Part shown: positions 1 through 7,923 of the stretch, piece by piece
Position numbering within the stretch: the first letter of the stretch is position 1
How the letters are laid out: every line of letters begins with the position of its first letter
Virus record (IMG/VR): IMGVR_UViG_3300030329_004682
Location: 1-46,995 of that record
Strand: one strand, 5' to 3'
DNA: 46,995 nt
DNA from: a virus
Notes under the pieces: generated by a model
Told to the model about the DNA's origin: nothing
The model's database searches: none
Seen by the model: only the letters and a program-made list of their open reading frames with translations
Program-made: the position numbers and the translations under genes

Positions 1-669
1 TCAAGGACAAGCTCAAGGCCGATGCCAAGGAGCTACAAGCCGCGATCAAGGCCGCTGGGGGCAAGGGGCTGCTCAAGGACATCAAGGTCTACCTCGGCAC
101 TCTGGAATCCACTGACGATGCGCTGGTGGGCGATTTCGCCACCGGGATGTGGAAGGTCACCGACCCCGATGCGATCAAGAGCAAGCTCAAGTCGATGGGC
201 TACAAGTGGCAGAACATGCCCGAAGCCCAAGCCCCGGCAAAGATTCCACCCGCACAGGCGGCAAAAGAGCTGGTGGCTATGGACGATTTCCCGGTGGCAC
301 AGGCGAACAGCTTTGATTGGGAGGCTACGATCAATGCGTTGGACAATCCGGGAACTCTCGCCTATAACGACATCGACAAAACTCTCGATATTGGCCTCGG
401 GGCTGCATCTGATCCGCTGCTGATTGCCAAGATGAAACAAAAGCTCGCCGGGATGGGCTACAAGTGGAAAGATCCAGACTTTGATTTTGACGCAGCCGCG
501 GCAGCGGCTGCTGCTGCGCCACCGGTTCCTCCCGCAGCAACCGGACCCTTGTCGCAGCATGATCAATTTGTCGGCTCTCTGAAGACTACCAATGAGGCTC
601 TAAGCGCCACCAAGGGTTCCTATCCCGAGTCTTTGCATTCCTTGGGGGATTGGGATGATCCCGTGGCCT
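1..669. repeat. Terminal overlap, long allele (matches 46615-46995)
   Basis: Bases 1-223 match 46615-46837 and bases 525-669 match 46851-46995. Between them this copy carries 288 extra bases (96 codons, frame kept). I count about nine mismatches in the aligned parts. The simplest reading is that the window is a circularly permuted or circular genome whose two ends overlap, and the two ends come from different alleles in the sampled population. A true in-genome duplication is possible but would be cut exactly at the window edges. Confidence 0.85.
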
Positions 670-3600
670 TTGACCTTATGGTGCAAGCGCTGGAAGTTGA
701 CGCGGCACAATCTGGCTTGACCGGAGTGTTCGCCACCGCGGACGATTTTGCAAAATGGCTTGTAAATCACAAGAATATCCACCCCGATCTGCATCCAGTG
801 ATTGCTCACGCGCTCAAAAAAGCAGGGGTCAAAAGCTCAAGTGGGGCAGTGGAGGGGATTTCTATGCTGGACGAGCTATCACATGTATTCGGAAAGCCGA
901 AAGACTTTTTATCAGGGCCAAAACTGAAGCAGTTTATCGCTCAGATTGACGACTTCGACCCTGCCGCGCCACCAGTTGCGCCACCAGTTGCCGCAGCTGC
1001 CGCCGATATAGACCTCCCAAAAGACTTCAGCGAGAGCGTCATCGTATCTAAGAAATTTACTCCCGGCAAGGCGGCAATAAATAAGATCTTGGAGGATCAA
1101 GACCTTGATATTGACAAGTTTGGGGATGCTGGGGCGTGGAGTAAAACTAATCTCCACAAGCTGGTCGTAAATCTGGAAAATGGGACCATTAAGACAGAGT
1201 CGGATCTGACGAACTGGATGATAGATACACACGGGGCTGGCAAGAACTGGACTCCGTTTCTCGCTCACGCACTAAAGGAGGCAGGGCTAAAACACCCTTT
1301 GATAAAATCGTTGGCGCGAAAAGCGAAAAACCAAGGATGGATAGACCAGATCGACGGAGCTATCGCCAAGGGAGCCGCGCCACTTCCCTCCCCCGCAGCA
1401 ACACCCCCACCGGCTCCTGTAGCAGCGACAGCGGCCAGCGAGCCGGCACTGGCGGCTACCGCAGCCAAGCCCAAGCCTACGGCCGGCTGGACCGCTGCCG
1501 ACGATGCGTGGGAGCAGATAAGCCCCGACGATTTCAAGTATCTCGGAGATGCCAGCTCTCTGGGAGGAGCGCACAGCAAAGACTTCTACGAGCTGGACGG
1601 AGATAAGTGGCTGTTTAAGCCGGTGAGCAAAGGCGGCTGGGCTGGTGGCGATGAGTTTATCGCTCGCGGCGAGGAAGCGGTCTACAAGCTCCAGCGGCTG
1701 ATCGATCCACAGACCCCCGAGGTGCGGTTCATCGAGCTGAACGGCCGGCCGGGATCGATCCAGCGGATACTGCCCAACATCGACAAAGACTTCAACGGGA
1801 TCTCTCCGAGGGAGCTGTCCGCGGACATGATCGAGCAGTTCCAGCGCGAGCATGTGCTGGATTGGCTGACCTCAAATCACGATGGCCACTGGAAGCAGTT
1901 TCTGCTCGACCCCGATGGCCATGTCTACGGCATCGACAAGGGGCAAGCCTACAAGTTTCTCGACAGCGACAAGCTGGACCTGACCTACGCCCCCAACAGC
2001 CATCTGGGCGAGCGGGAGCCGTACTATAACGAGATCTTCCGCGCTGCCAAGGCCGGCGAGGTCAGCTTTGACCCACAGGCCACGCTTAAATACATCGAGC
2101 GCATCGAAGAGCTGGACGATGACACGTTCCGCGAGATCCTCCGACCCTACGCAGAAGGGCGCTTCAGCAAAAAGACCGAGTCTGATCGGTTCCTCGATCT
2201 GGCACTGGACCGCAAGCACAACCTCCGCTCCGATTTCCGCGACTACTACCGCAACGTCACCAACGACCCCGACTTCGATTGGGAGGTACAGCCGAGCCAG
2301 ATCGGCGTGGCCGAGGGACGGATCATCGACGGAGTGGAGTCGCGGGGGTGGCAGGGGCAGACGATCCCCTTCGATGGCGATCAGGTCGAGGATCAGAACC
2401 TGTTGCTGTTTGTCGATAGGGTTAAGGGGCAGACGCGCACAAACGCAAAATTAAAGCTGCGCCCCGAGGCCGACGATAAAATCCTCGACTTTATCCGCGA
2501 CAACGGTGGGGCCAATATTGTGAGCGGAACGCGGCCCAGAGTCAAAGTTGCTGGCGAGCCTCTCCCCGAAGACACGTTCTGGGACGATATTCTGGGGGCC
2601 ATCAAAACAGTCAACCATCACGTAGACGATGCTGCGTATAATCAGTCAAAGCTGCAAAGTGCTTCGGCCCACCGGCAAGCGCTTACGGCCCTAAAGGCCA
2701 GCAATGACCCCGATGTCGCTGCGATGGCGAATACTTATCTAAAGCACCTCGATGACATTGATCTCGCGGTGAGCAATAAAAGCAAGGTTGCCGGTGGCGC
2801 ACAGGTCGAGCGATACGCTGCAACCGAGTCGGCCAAGGTCACAGCTGCCGCGCCCACGCCAGAAGTGAAAATAGAGCAGACCGAGATCACGGTGCCGATT
2901 CGCTCTATGGACGATACGGGACAGCTGTCGGGGCAACCCAACAGGCAAGCCAGCTTTATGGGCGGGGGAAAGCAGTACACTATCGAGTTCCCCGATGGGA
3001 CAAAGGCGTACTATAGACCGTGGGACTCCGATGTTCCCTATACGCAGCGAGGCGAGCTGGAGATCGAAATCGGAGATCGGCCCACTTCCCAGACCGTCGA
3101 GAAGCTCATCGACAAGCTCGACTCCATGAACCTCGATGCACGGATTGCCAGCGTAGAAGACACCGAGATGATGTATTTGATGAAACAGGCATACTTGAGC
3201 CGCGCCGATGAAAAACCCGAGTGGATCTCGATGGTGCAAGACTTGGACAGCCGCAGCGCCACCACAGGCGAGCGCGTCAGCGCAATGCGCGAGTTCTGGC
3301 AAAAAGAGCTTAATGTGGATGATTTGACCGCGCTGCCCGACTACCATCCCGAAGGGTGGTATGAGCGCAGCGCGTTGCTTTGGCGTGACAATGCACAGCG
3401 GGACTATGCTGGCAACAGGCTTCAGTATCGTTTCGACGTAAAAGAGAACTTTGACCAGATAGCGCGTGGAGGGATGAAAGGCTATGCACTCAAGCACAAT
3501 ATTACAAGTGGCGAGATGGAGTCGTTTTTTGAGGTTGCGCTGAAAAATAATGGACATCTGATCTCGACAAATGAAAAGATGCGGCTGGGCATTCAGCCGT

Positions 3601-4007
3601 CTGGGATGTCTCCCTCGGCAGATATGGATACCGGTGGGGCGAGCTACGCCTTTACCCGCATAACCAAAAACCTCACAGCCGAGGGTATCTACTTCAAGGT
3701 CAGAAATCTTCGTCGCATGGATGCCATATCGTATAACAGCGATATGTATGGGGATGTGGGTGGCTCCGCAGGGCAGAATGTCGTGCGAAACAATCGGGCC
3801 AAGGGGGTAACGGATTGGAAAAAATTTTCTGGCAGTGGAGGCAACGAGACTATCTTTAAAAACGGCCTGTCGTTGATCGAAGAGGTGGAACGGGTCGTGG
3901 CGGGAAGCGAGATAGCGAGAGACCGAATTATCGCAGCCTACCGAGCTGCGGGGATCGACCAGTTCCCTGATGGACGGTCTCTGGAGGAGGTTATCGTCTC
4001 CCAATGA
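1..4007 (+). CDS. Giant MuF minor head protein, C-terminal part with HipA/PI3K-like kinase domain (continues from 44604-46995)
   Basis: The frame is open from base 3 and is the same frame that leaves the window at 46995. Joined at the overlap, the protein is about 2005 residues (long allele) or 1909 (short allele). Two helical modules ending in MGYKW lie at about 66-213 and 309-470. Two further modules at about 557-830 and 1012-1300 end in HALKKAGVK and HALKEAGLK. Pro/Ala-rich linkers separate them (about 490-545, 960-1010, 1370-1480). A kinase-like domain at about 1484-2270 shows GGAHSKDFYELDG, then LFKP with its Lys at 1617-1619, a catalytic-loop-like SNHDGHWKQF at 1872-1901 and IDKG with its Asp at 1935-1937. 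This is the HipA/PI3-4-kinase pattern. The last roughly 570 residues are unassigned; TGGASYAFTRI and NETIFKNGLSL faintly recall ADP-ribosyltransferase-like phage domains. MuF proteins sit at the portal and some carry toxin C-termini, so delivery with DNA is my inference. Confidence 0.85.
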   Translation, partial: KDKLKADAKELQAAIKAAGGKGLLKDIKVYLGTLESTDDALVGDFATGMWKVTDPDAIKSKLKSMGYKWQNMPEAQAPAKIPPAQAAKELVAMDDFPVAQANSFDWEATINALDNPGTLAYNDIDKTLDIGLGAASDPLLIAKMKQKLAGMGYKWKDPDFDFDAAAAAAAAAPPVPPAATGPLSQHDQFVGSLKTTNEALSATKGSYPESLHSLGDWDDPVAFDLMVQALEVDAAQSGLTGVFATADDFAKWLVNHKNIHPDLHPVIAHALKKAGVKSSSGAVEGISMLDELSHVFGKPKDFLSGPKLKQFIAQIDDFDPAAPPVAPPVAAAAADIDLPKDFSESVIVSKKFTPGKAAINKILEDQDLDIDKFGDAGAWSKTNLHKLVVNLENGTIKTESDLTNWMIDTHGAGKNWTPFLAHALKEAGLKHPLIKSLARKAKNQGWIDQIDGAIAKGAAPLPSPAATPPPAPVAATAASEPALAATAAKPKPTAGWTAADDAWEQISPDDFKYLGDASSLGGAHSKDFYELDGDKWLFKPVSKGGWAGGDEFIARGEEAVYKLQRLIDPQTPEVRFIELNGRPGSIQRILPNIDKDFNGISPRELSADMIEQFQREHVLDWLTSNHDGHWKQFLLDPDGHVYGIDKGQAYKFLDSDKLDLTYAPNSHLGEREPYYNEIFRAAKAGEVSFDPQATLKYIERIEELDDDTFREILRPYAEGRFSKKTESDRFLDLALDRKHNLRSDFRDYYRNVTNDPDFDWEVQPSQIGVAEGRIIDGVESRGWQGQTIPFDGDQVEDQNLLLFVDRVKGQTRTNAKLKLRPEADDKILDFIRDNGGANIVSGTRPRVKVAGEPLPEDTFWDDILGAIKTVNHHVDDAAYNQSKLQSASAHRQALTALKASNDPDVAAMANTYLKHLDDIDLAVSNKSKVAGGAQVERYAATESAKVTAAAPTPEVKIEQTEITVPIRSMDDTGQLSGQPNRQASFMGGGKQYTIEFPDGTKAYYRPWDSDVPYTQRGELEIEIGDRPTSQTVEKLIDKLDSMNLDARIASVEDTEMMYLMKQAYLSRADEKPEWISMVQDLDSRSATTGERVSAMREFWQKELNVDDLTALPDYHPEGWYERSALLWRDNAQRDYAGNRLQYRFDVKENFDQIARGGMKGYALKHNITSGEMESFFEVALKNNGHLISTNEKMRLGIQPSGMSPSADMDTGGASYAFTRITKNLTAEGIYFKVRNLRRMDAISYNSDMYGDVGGSAGQNVVRNNRAKGVTDWKKFSGSGGNETIFKNGLSLIEEVERVVAGSEIARDRIIAAYRAAGIDQFPDGRSLEEVIVSQ

Positions 4008-4522
4008 GCGAACTAAACCCAAGAAGCCGCGACGAGCTGGAGAAGATCTTGTTGCCCTTTGACGAGATCGGCTCTTATACCGACTTCACAACGCCGGCCG
4101 GGACCAAGCTCCAACTTATCCTCGATCACCTGTATATCGTCCGAGCTGCTCCCGATCTTAACAGCGCTGGCGAGCCGCAGGGGTTGAGCTGGTGGCTGGG
4201 GTGGTTCCCCGTAGATTGGACAAGTGGAGATTTGGTTTCTCGGCCCCATGTTACCAAGATCGTCCGCATGTCCCGCGTCGATGATTACTGGCTGCGGTTG
4301 CGAGGAAGCAATCAAGAGTTGATGGATTTATACTGGTTTTTACCCGAGGATCATCGAGCGCGTGATACTTATGACGAGTGGCAGAAAGGTGCTGCTCGTC
4401 GAGCGGCTGCGATGGCTGCGAGCAAGGAAGAACAGGCGCACATAGCCGACACTTGGCCCGACCCCATCGATCTCTCCCCCATCGACCTGACCGAGTCCCA
4501 AAAGAAGCGGTGGCAGTTTTGA
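4004..4522 (+). CDS. Unknown acidic protein, translationally coupled to the MuF gene
   Basis: This 172-residue protein starts at an ATGA overlap with the MuF stop codon, so translation is probably coupled. I do not recognise the family. It has a Trp-rich central segment (WWLGWFPVDW) and a charged, Ala-rich C-terminal helix, with no signal peptide or membrane segment. Its position directly after a MuF protein with a putative enzymatic C-terminus makes an immunity or chaperone role possible, as in polymorphic-toxin layouts. That is inference from position only. A head-assembly accessory role is equally open. Confidence 0.75.
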   Translation: MSELNPRSRDELEKILLPFDEIGSYTDFTTPAGTKLQLILDHLYIVRAAPDLNSAGEPQGLSWWLGWFPVDWTSGDLVSRPHVTKIVRMSRVDDYWLRLRGSNQELMDLYWFLPEDHRARDTYDEWQKGAARRAAAMAASKEEQAHIADTWPDPIDLSPIDLTESQKKRWQF

Positions 4523-4890
4523 ATATCCGATTTATGCTCGACAGCGAATACCGCGGCGGCAACAACTACATCCCGGTGGGCGTGTGGGCGCAAGATGTGG
4601 ACAACGCCAACGATGTGACCCTCGCGTGGTTCGATCCTTCCTCCGCTTACGCGAGCGAGGCCGGCCTGATACTGGCGCGGATCGTAGAGCGGAACCTCAA
4701 CTACCCCGAGGAGCTGTTTGAGTACTGGGCCACCTACACCTCGACCTATTCGGGGTCGCGTGGGCCGATCTACACAACCCGCAAATACGCATCAACCGAC
4801 GAGTGTTCAAAAGATGTCCTCAAGATCGTAGAGGACAATTATGACCGATCTACCGGTAAATGGAAAATCCCCTTCCGAGAGCTTGTTTGA
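4519..4890 (+). CDS. Unknown small late protein
   Basis: This 123-residue protein begins NIRFMLDSEYRGG after the start codon. The frame stays open upstream, but that stretch reads as a shadow of the preceding gene. I place the start at TTG 4519, overlapping the TGA at 4520-4522, with AAGAAG about 10 bases upstream. GTG 4510 and ATG 4534 are alternatives. It is rich in Tyr and acidic residues, and no domain is recognised. It closes the transcription unit that began with the portal and MuF genes; a candidate late promoter follows immediately. It may be a second accessory or immunity-type gene to MuF, but nothing in the sequence proves that. Confidence 0.65.
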   Translation: MNIRFMLDSEYRGGNNYIPVGVWAQDVDNANDVTLAWFDPSSAYASEAGLILARIVERNLNYPEELFEYWATYTSTYSGSRGPIYTTRKYASTDECSKDVLKIVEDNYDRSTGKWKIPFRELV

Positions 4891-4908
4891 CGGTTGCCAT
4901 CGCTCCCA

Positions 4909-4931
4909 TGCCGCGCCGATTGTAGTATAAG
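4909..4931 (+). promoter_or_regulatory. Candidate late promoter motif, copy 1 (before scaffold/capsid)
   Basis: TGCCGCGCCGAT at 4909-4920 is followed after 5 bases by TATAAG at 4926-4931. The same 12-mer with the same 5-base gap to TATACG occurs at 37529-37551, ahead of the amidase. Both lie in short intergenic gaps at the head of late operons. No -35 box sits at 17 bp, so the conserved block may replace it, as an activator site would. Confidence 0.6.
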
Positions 4932-4967
4932 CGGCGAGACCGCGACCACCCGATGGGAGGCTATAGC

Positions 4968-5756
4968 ATGGCACTAAAACCGTTTTACACCGACGAGTCC
5001 GATGTTCCAGAGCCGCTACGAGAACACTACACTGCCGACGATAGTGGCCGGCATGTGCTGGTGGTAGACGCTTTGGAGGGCTACGCGCTGGAAAACGTGC
5101 AGGGCTTGAAATCCACGCTGGGCAAGCTCAAAGAGCGAGCCAATAAAGCGGAGGACGATCTAAAGGCATACCGGACACTGGAGCGAGACCCTGACGAGAT
5201 CACGGCAGCGCTCGATGAGCTGGAAAACCTAAAAGCCAGCACTACCAACCACTCAGAATCCGAACGGATCTCCCAGCTACAGGCCGAGCTGGAGAAGACC
5301 CGCACAGCTGCCAAGAGAGAGCGAGAAAAAGAAATCGCGCCCGTGATGGAAAAAAATCGCGCTCTCACGGACCAGCTCAAATCGGTGATGATCGACAACG
5401 CGCTGTCCGAAGCGATTACGGAAGCCGGTGGCTCTGTTCCGCTCTTGCTGCGTGCCTTGAAAGATGAGGTGCGAGCGGCTGAGAGCGACAGCGGAGGTAT
5501 CGAGATTCAGATCGTAGATCGAGACGGAACGCCGCGTGTTACGGGTGCTGATCTCAAGCCCATGAGCTTTGCGGAGCTGGTCGCAGAGAAACGCGCAGAC
5601 GAGCAATATGCTCCCGCATTTGGTGCCAATGGCCACTCTGGTGGTGGAACTCGACAATCCGTCTCTAATGGGGCGCAGGGTTCCCTCACGCCAGAAGTAG
5701 TCGGCTCGATGTCACAGGCCGAATACATACGAGCGAGGGAGTCGCGCCAGATATGA
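4968..5756 (+). CDS. Scaffolding-like protein (GP20/DUF4355-like)
   Basis: This 262-residue acidic protein has a long heptad-rich coiled coil at about residues 40-140 (KSTLGKLKERANKAEDDL and onward) and a C-terminal region rich in Gly and Ser. This organisation and its place just upstream of the coat gene match phage scaffolding proteins such as the GP20/DUF4355 group, which direct procapsid assembly and leave or are cleaved before packaging. The ATG at 4968 is chosen because GGGAGG lies about 8 bases upstream; an in-frame ATG at 4953 has no such site. The late promoter motif lies just before it. Confidence 0.75.
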   Translation: MALKPFYTDESDVPEPLREHYTADDSGRHVLVVDALEGYALENVQGLKSTLGKLKERANKAEDDLKAYRTLERDPDEITAALDELENLKASTTNHSESERISQLQAELEKTRTAAKREREKEIAPVMEKNRALTDQLKSVMIDNALSEAITEAGGSVPLLLRALKDEVRAAESDSGGIEIQIVDRDGTPRVTGADLKPMSFAELVAEKRADEQYAPAFGANGHSGGGTRQSVSNGAQGSLTPEVVGSMSQAEYIRARESRQI

Positions 5757-5773
5757 AATAGGACAACTCTCTC

Positions 5774-6871
5774 ATGGCTAATACCTTCCTGACTCCGAGT
5801 GTTATCGGGCGCGAAGCTCTGATGATCTTGGAGAACAACTTGGTCGCTACCTCGCTGTTCAACCGCGGCCAGACCTCGACTTTTACCGGCGCGAAAGTTG
5901 GTGACACCATCAGCATCCGCAAGCCGGCATCTTTTACCGCTCAAGAATTTACCAGCACGACCACGACGCAGAACGCTACCGAGACCAGCACTTCGATGGT
6001 CTTGGAGAAGCATTTTGATGTCACGTTCGGCGTTACGTCGAAGGATTGGACGCTGGAGCTTGAGGACTTCTCTCGCCAGCTGATCGAACCCGCGGTAGTC
6101 GCTATCGCACAGGGCATCGATGCCTACATCATGGGCAAATACACCGGGATCGAGACAACTGTCGGCACTGCCGGCGATCCTCCCGACTCTCTGGCCGATC
6201 TGGCCGCGGTGGACAAAGAGCTGAACGACCAGAAAGTCCCGGTCACGGATCGCATCGGCATCGTCTCCAGCCAAGCCAAGGCCGACATGCTGGGCATCAG
6301 CGCGGTCGTACAGGCCGAGCAGCGTGGTGACGGTGGTCGGGCGCTCCGCGAGGCCAGCTTGGGCCGCGTGATGGGCATCGACTGGTACATGAGCCAGAAC
6401 GTGCAGACGCACGATGGCAATGGCCCCAGCAGCTGGCTGGTCAACTCTGGCTCCGTAGCCGTGGGCGATACGTCCGTGGCCATCGATGGCGGCTCTGGCA
6501 ATCCTATCGTGGGTGACGTTTTCACGGTAGCCGGCGATACGCAAGAGTATGTGGTCACTGCGGTGACCGGCTCCTCGCCCATCACCTTCAGCCCCGCGGC
6601 AAAGGTCGCATGGGCCGACAACGCAGCGCTGACGTTTATAGCTGATCACGTTGCCAACATCGCCGGCCATCCCTTTGGCCTGACGGTAGCGGTTGTTCCT
6701 TTGGAGCTTCCCGCTGGCGCAGCTCGCGCTGAGTATATCAGTGATCGCAACTTGGGCATCCGCGTAGTCTATGACTACTCGACCAGCACCAAGACCGACA
6801 CCATCAGCCTCGACGTTCTGTGCGGGGCGAAGGTGCAGCAGCCTGATCTCCTGACGCGAGTCTTGGGCTAA
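5774..6871 (+). CDS. Major capsid protein, P22 coat-like
   Basis: This 365-residue protein has the start typical of P22-type coat proteins (MANTFLTPSVIGREALMILE), an E-loop-like segment near residues 40-90, and a long central helix region (VAVVAIAQGIDAYIMGKY area). Residues about 220-300 form a Val/Gly/Thr-rich beta insert resembling the I-domain of this family (VAVGDTSVAIDGGSG). It would form the HK97-fold capsid shell with the scaffold encoded upstream. A very strong hairpin follows the stop codon. P22-like coats occur in both short- and long-tailed phages; the rest of this genome is long-tailed. Confidence 0.85.
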   Translation: MANTFLTPSVIGREALMILENNLVATSLFNRGQTSTFTGAKVGDTISIRKPASFTAQEFTSTTTTQNATETSTSMVLEKHFDVTFGVTSKDWTLELEDFSRQLIEPAVVAIAQGIDAYIMGKYTGIETTVGTAGDPPDSLADLAAVDKELNDQKVPVTDRIGIVSSQAKADMLGISAVVQAEQRGDGGRALREASLGRVMGIDWYMSQNVQTHDGNGPSSWLVNSGSVAVGDTSVAIDGGSGNPIVGDVFTVAGDTQEYVVTAVTGSSPITFSPAAKVAWADNAALTFIADHVANIAGHPFGLTVAVVPLELPAGAARAEYISDRNLGIRVVYDYSTSTKTDTISLDVLCGAKVQQPDLLTRVLG

Positions 6872-6884
6872 TATCATCACCTCG

Positions 6885-6917
6885 GTGGTGGGTGCGCTCC
6901 TACGGCGCACCCACCAC
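6885..6917 (+). terminator. Perfect 13-bp hairpin after the coat gene, no U-tract
   Basis: GTGGTGGGTGCGC at 6885-6897 pairs perfectly with 6905-6917 around a 7-base loop. No T-run follows, so it is not a classical intrinsic terminator. It may protect the 3' end of capsid mRNA or tune expression of the downstream genes. Confidence 0.65.
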
Positions 6918-6947
6918 ACCCTACCCTAACACATCACAGAGGCACCG

Positions 6948-7121
6948 ATGGCAGCTGTTGAGACTATCGCGCTGGTAAAAGGCAGCGACACGGTGGTGGT
7001 CAATGCTGGATCAGCTCAAGAAGCAGATCTTCGCGCTCAAGGCTATAGGGGCGAAGGTGAAAAGCCAGCCCCCAAAGCAGCCCCCAAGGCCAAACCAAAG
7101 GCAAAGGCAAGCAATGAGTGA
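6948..7121 (+). CDS. Small Lys/Ala/Pro-tailed late protein
   Basis: This 57-residue protein starts at ATG 6948 after an AGAGG-like site and ends at TGA 7119-7121, overlapping the next gene by 8 bases. The N-terminal half (ALVKGSDTVVVNAGSAQEAD) resembles short phage head or connector-associated proteins found after coat genes. The C-terminal third is an Ala-Pro-Lys repeat tail (PAPKAAPKAKPKAKA). Its function is unknown, and its size kept it out of longer ORF lists. Confidence 0.65.
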   Translation: MAAVETIALVKGSDTVVVNAGSAQEADLRAQGYRGEGEKPAPKAAPKAKPKAKASNE

Positions 7122-7416
7122 GACAACCCCAATCGAGGCCGAAGAGGCCACAGAAGCGATCCCAGAGGCTCATACGGCCCAGATCCGCGGCCATCTATCA
7201 GGCGAGGTCGCAGAGATCCCGCTGCCGATGGGCGAGATCGACCGCATCAAGGTATCCGTCGCGGTTGGAGAAACGCGCAACGAGCGTATCTGGAGTCCCG
7301 AGTTTCTCGACACCGAGGGCTGGGAACTGTCGGTGACCGACAACACCCTGACCTTTGAGATCCCCGAGGACATCCCAGAACACAACGAGGTTATCGTCAC
7401 GGTGGAGTACAAATAA
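7114..7416 (+). CDS. Unknown acidic beta-rich late protein, possible head decoration or connector protein
   Basis: This 100-residue protein starts at ATG 7114 inside the end of the previous gene; the frame is open further upstream but lacks a ribosome site there. It has a low-complexity Glu/Thr N-terminus (TTPIEAEEATEAIPEAHTAQ), then a beta-rich acidic body ending in NEVIVTVEYK. I do not recognise the family. Its place between the coat and the connector genes suggests a small head protein. Confidence 0.65.
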   Translation: MSETTPIEAEEATEAIPEAHTAQIRGHLSGEVAEIPLPMGEIDRIKVSVAVGETRNERIWSPEFLDTEGWELSVTDNTLTFEIPEDIPEHNEVIVTVEYK

Positions 7417-7923
7417 ATGGCACTGGTGGTCGAAGACGGGACCGGCAAATCGAACGCGGACAGCTACATCTCCGTCACGGATGCCGACACGTATTTCACC
7501 AACCACGGCTCCCCCACTGCGTGGACGGGGCTATCAACCGCGCAGAAAGAGTCTGAGCTGCGCTATGCTACGGTGACGCTCGACGGGAACTGGGATTGGT
7601 GGGGATCGATCACGGTCACCACGCAAGCGCTGGGCTGGCCGCGCTCTGGAGCTGAAGATGGCGAAGGGCGCGACATCGACACGGACGAGATCCCCGCTCG
7701 CGTAAAAGACGCGCAATGCGAGCTGGCGCTGATGGGAACGAGCAACGCACTCAACAGCAGCTATGACCGGGGCAACGATGTGCGGCGTGAGAAAGTCGGC
7801 CCCATCGAGACCGAGTACTTCGACGGTGCGAGCATGGAGCCACAGCTGCCGATCATTGACCGCATTCTGGGCGGTCTGGGTCTACGCCGCGGCCGCGTGC
7901 TGGGTGAGGTTCTCAGGTCGTGA
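7417..7923 (+). CDS. Head-tail connector protein (DnaT-like/gp6-like adaptor)
   Basis: This 168-residue protein has the N-terminal signature of the DnaT-like family annotated in many phage head-tail modules: VVEDGTGKSNADSYISV, then YFTNHG, then a Trp-rich stretch and LGWPR. That family forms the adaptor ring under the portal despite its name. It starts directly after the previous stop and overlaps the next gene through GTGA at 7920-7923. The C-terminus (IIDRILGGLGLRRG) is a basic helix. Position and family agree well. Confidence 0.8.
   Translation: MALVVEDGTGKSNADSYISVTDADTYFTNHGSPTAWTGLSTAQKESELRYATVTLDGNWDWWGSITVTTQALGWPRSGAEDGEGRDIDTDEIPARVKDAQCELALMGTSNALNSSYDRGNDVRREKVGPIETEYFDGASMEPQLPIIDRILGGLGLRRGRVLGEVLRS

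Noticed and set aside
2739-4022. Minus-strand frame of 427 codons opposite the MuF C-terminus
   Set aside because: It is a shadow of the plus-strand gene, lacking a ribosome site or domain, and it would run against the late operon.
4378-4518. An upstream start for the 4519-4890 gene
   Set aside because: The added residues (Cys/Arg-rich) are a frame shadow of the preceding gene. A start at 4519 keeps the usual stop-start overlap.
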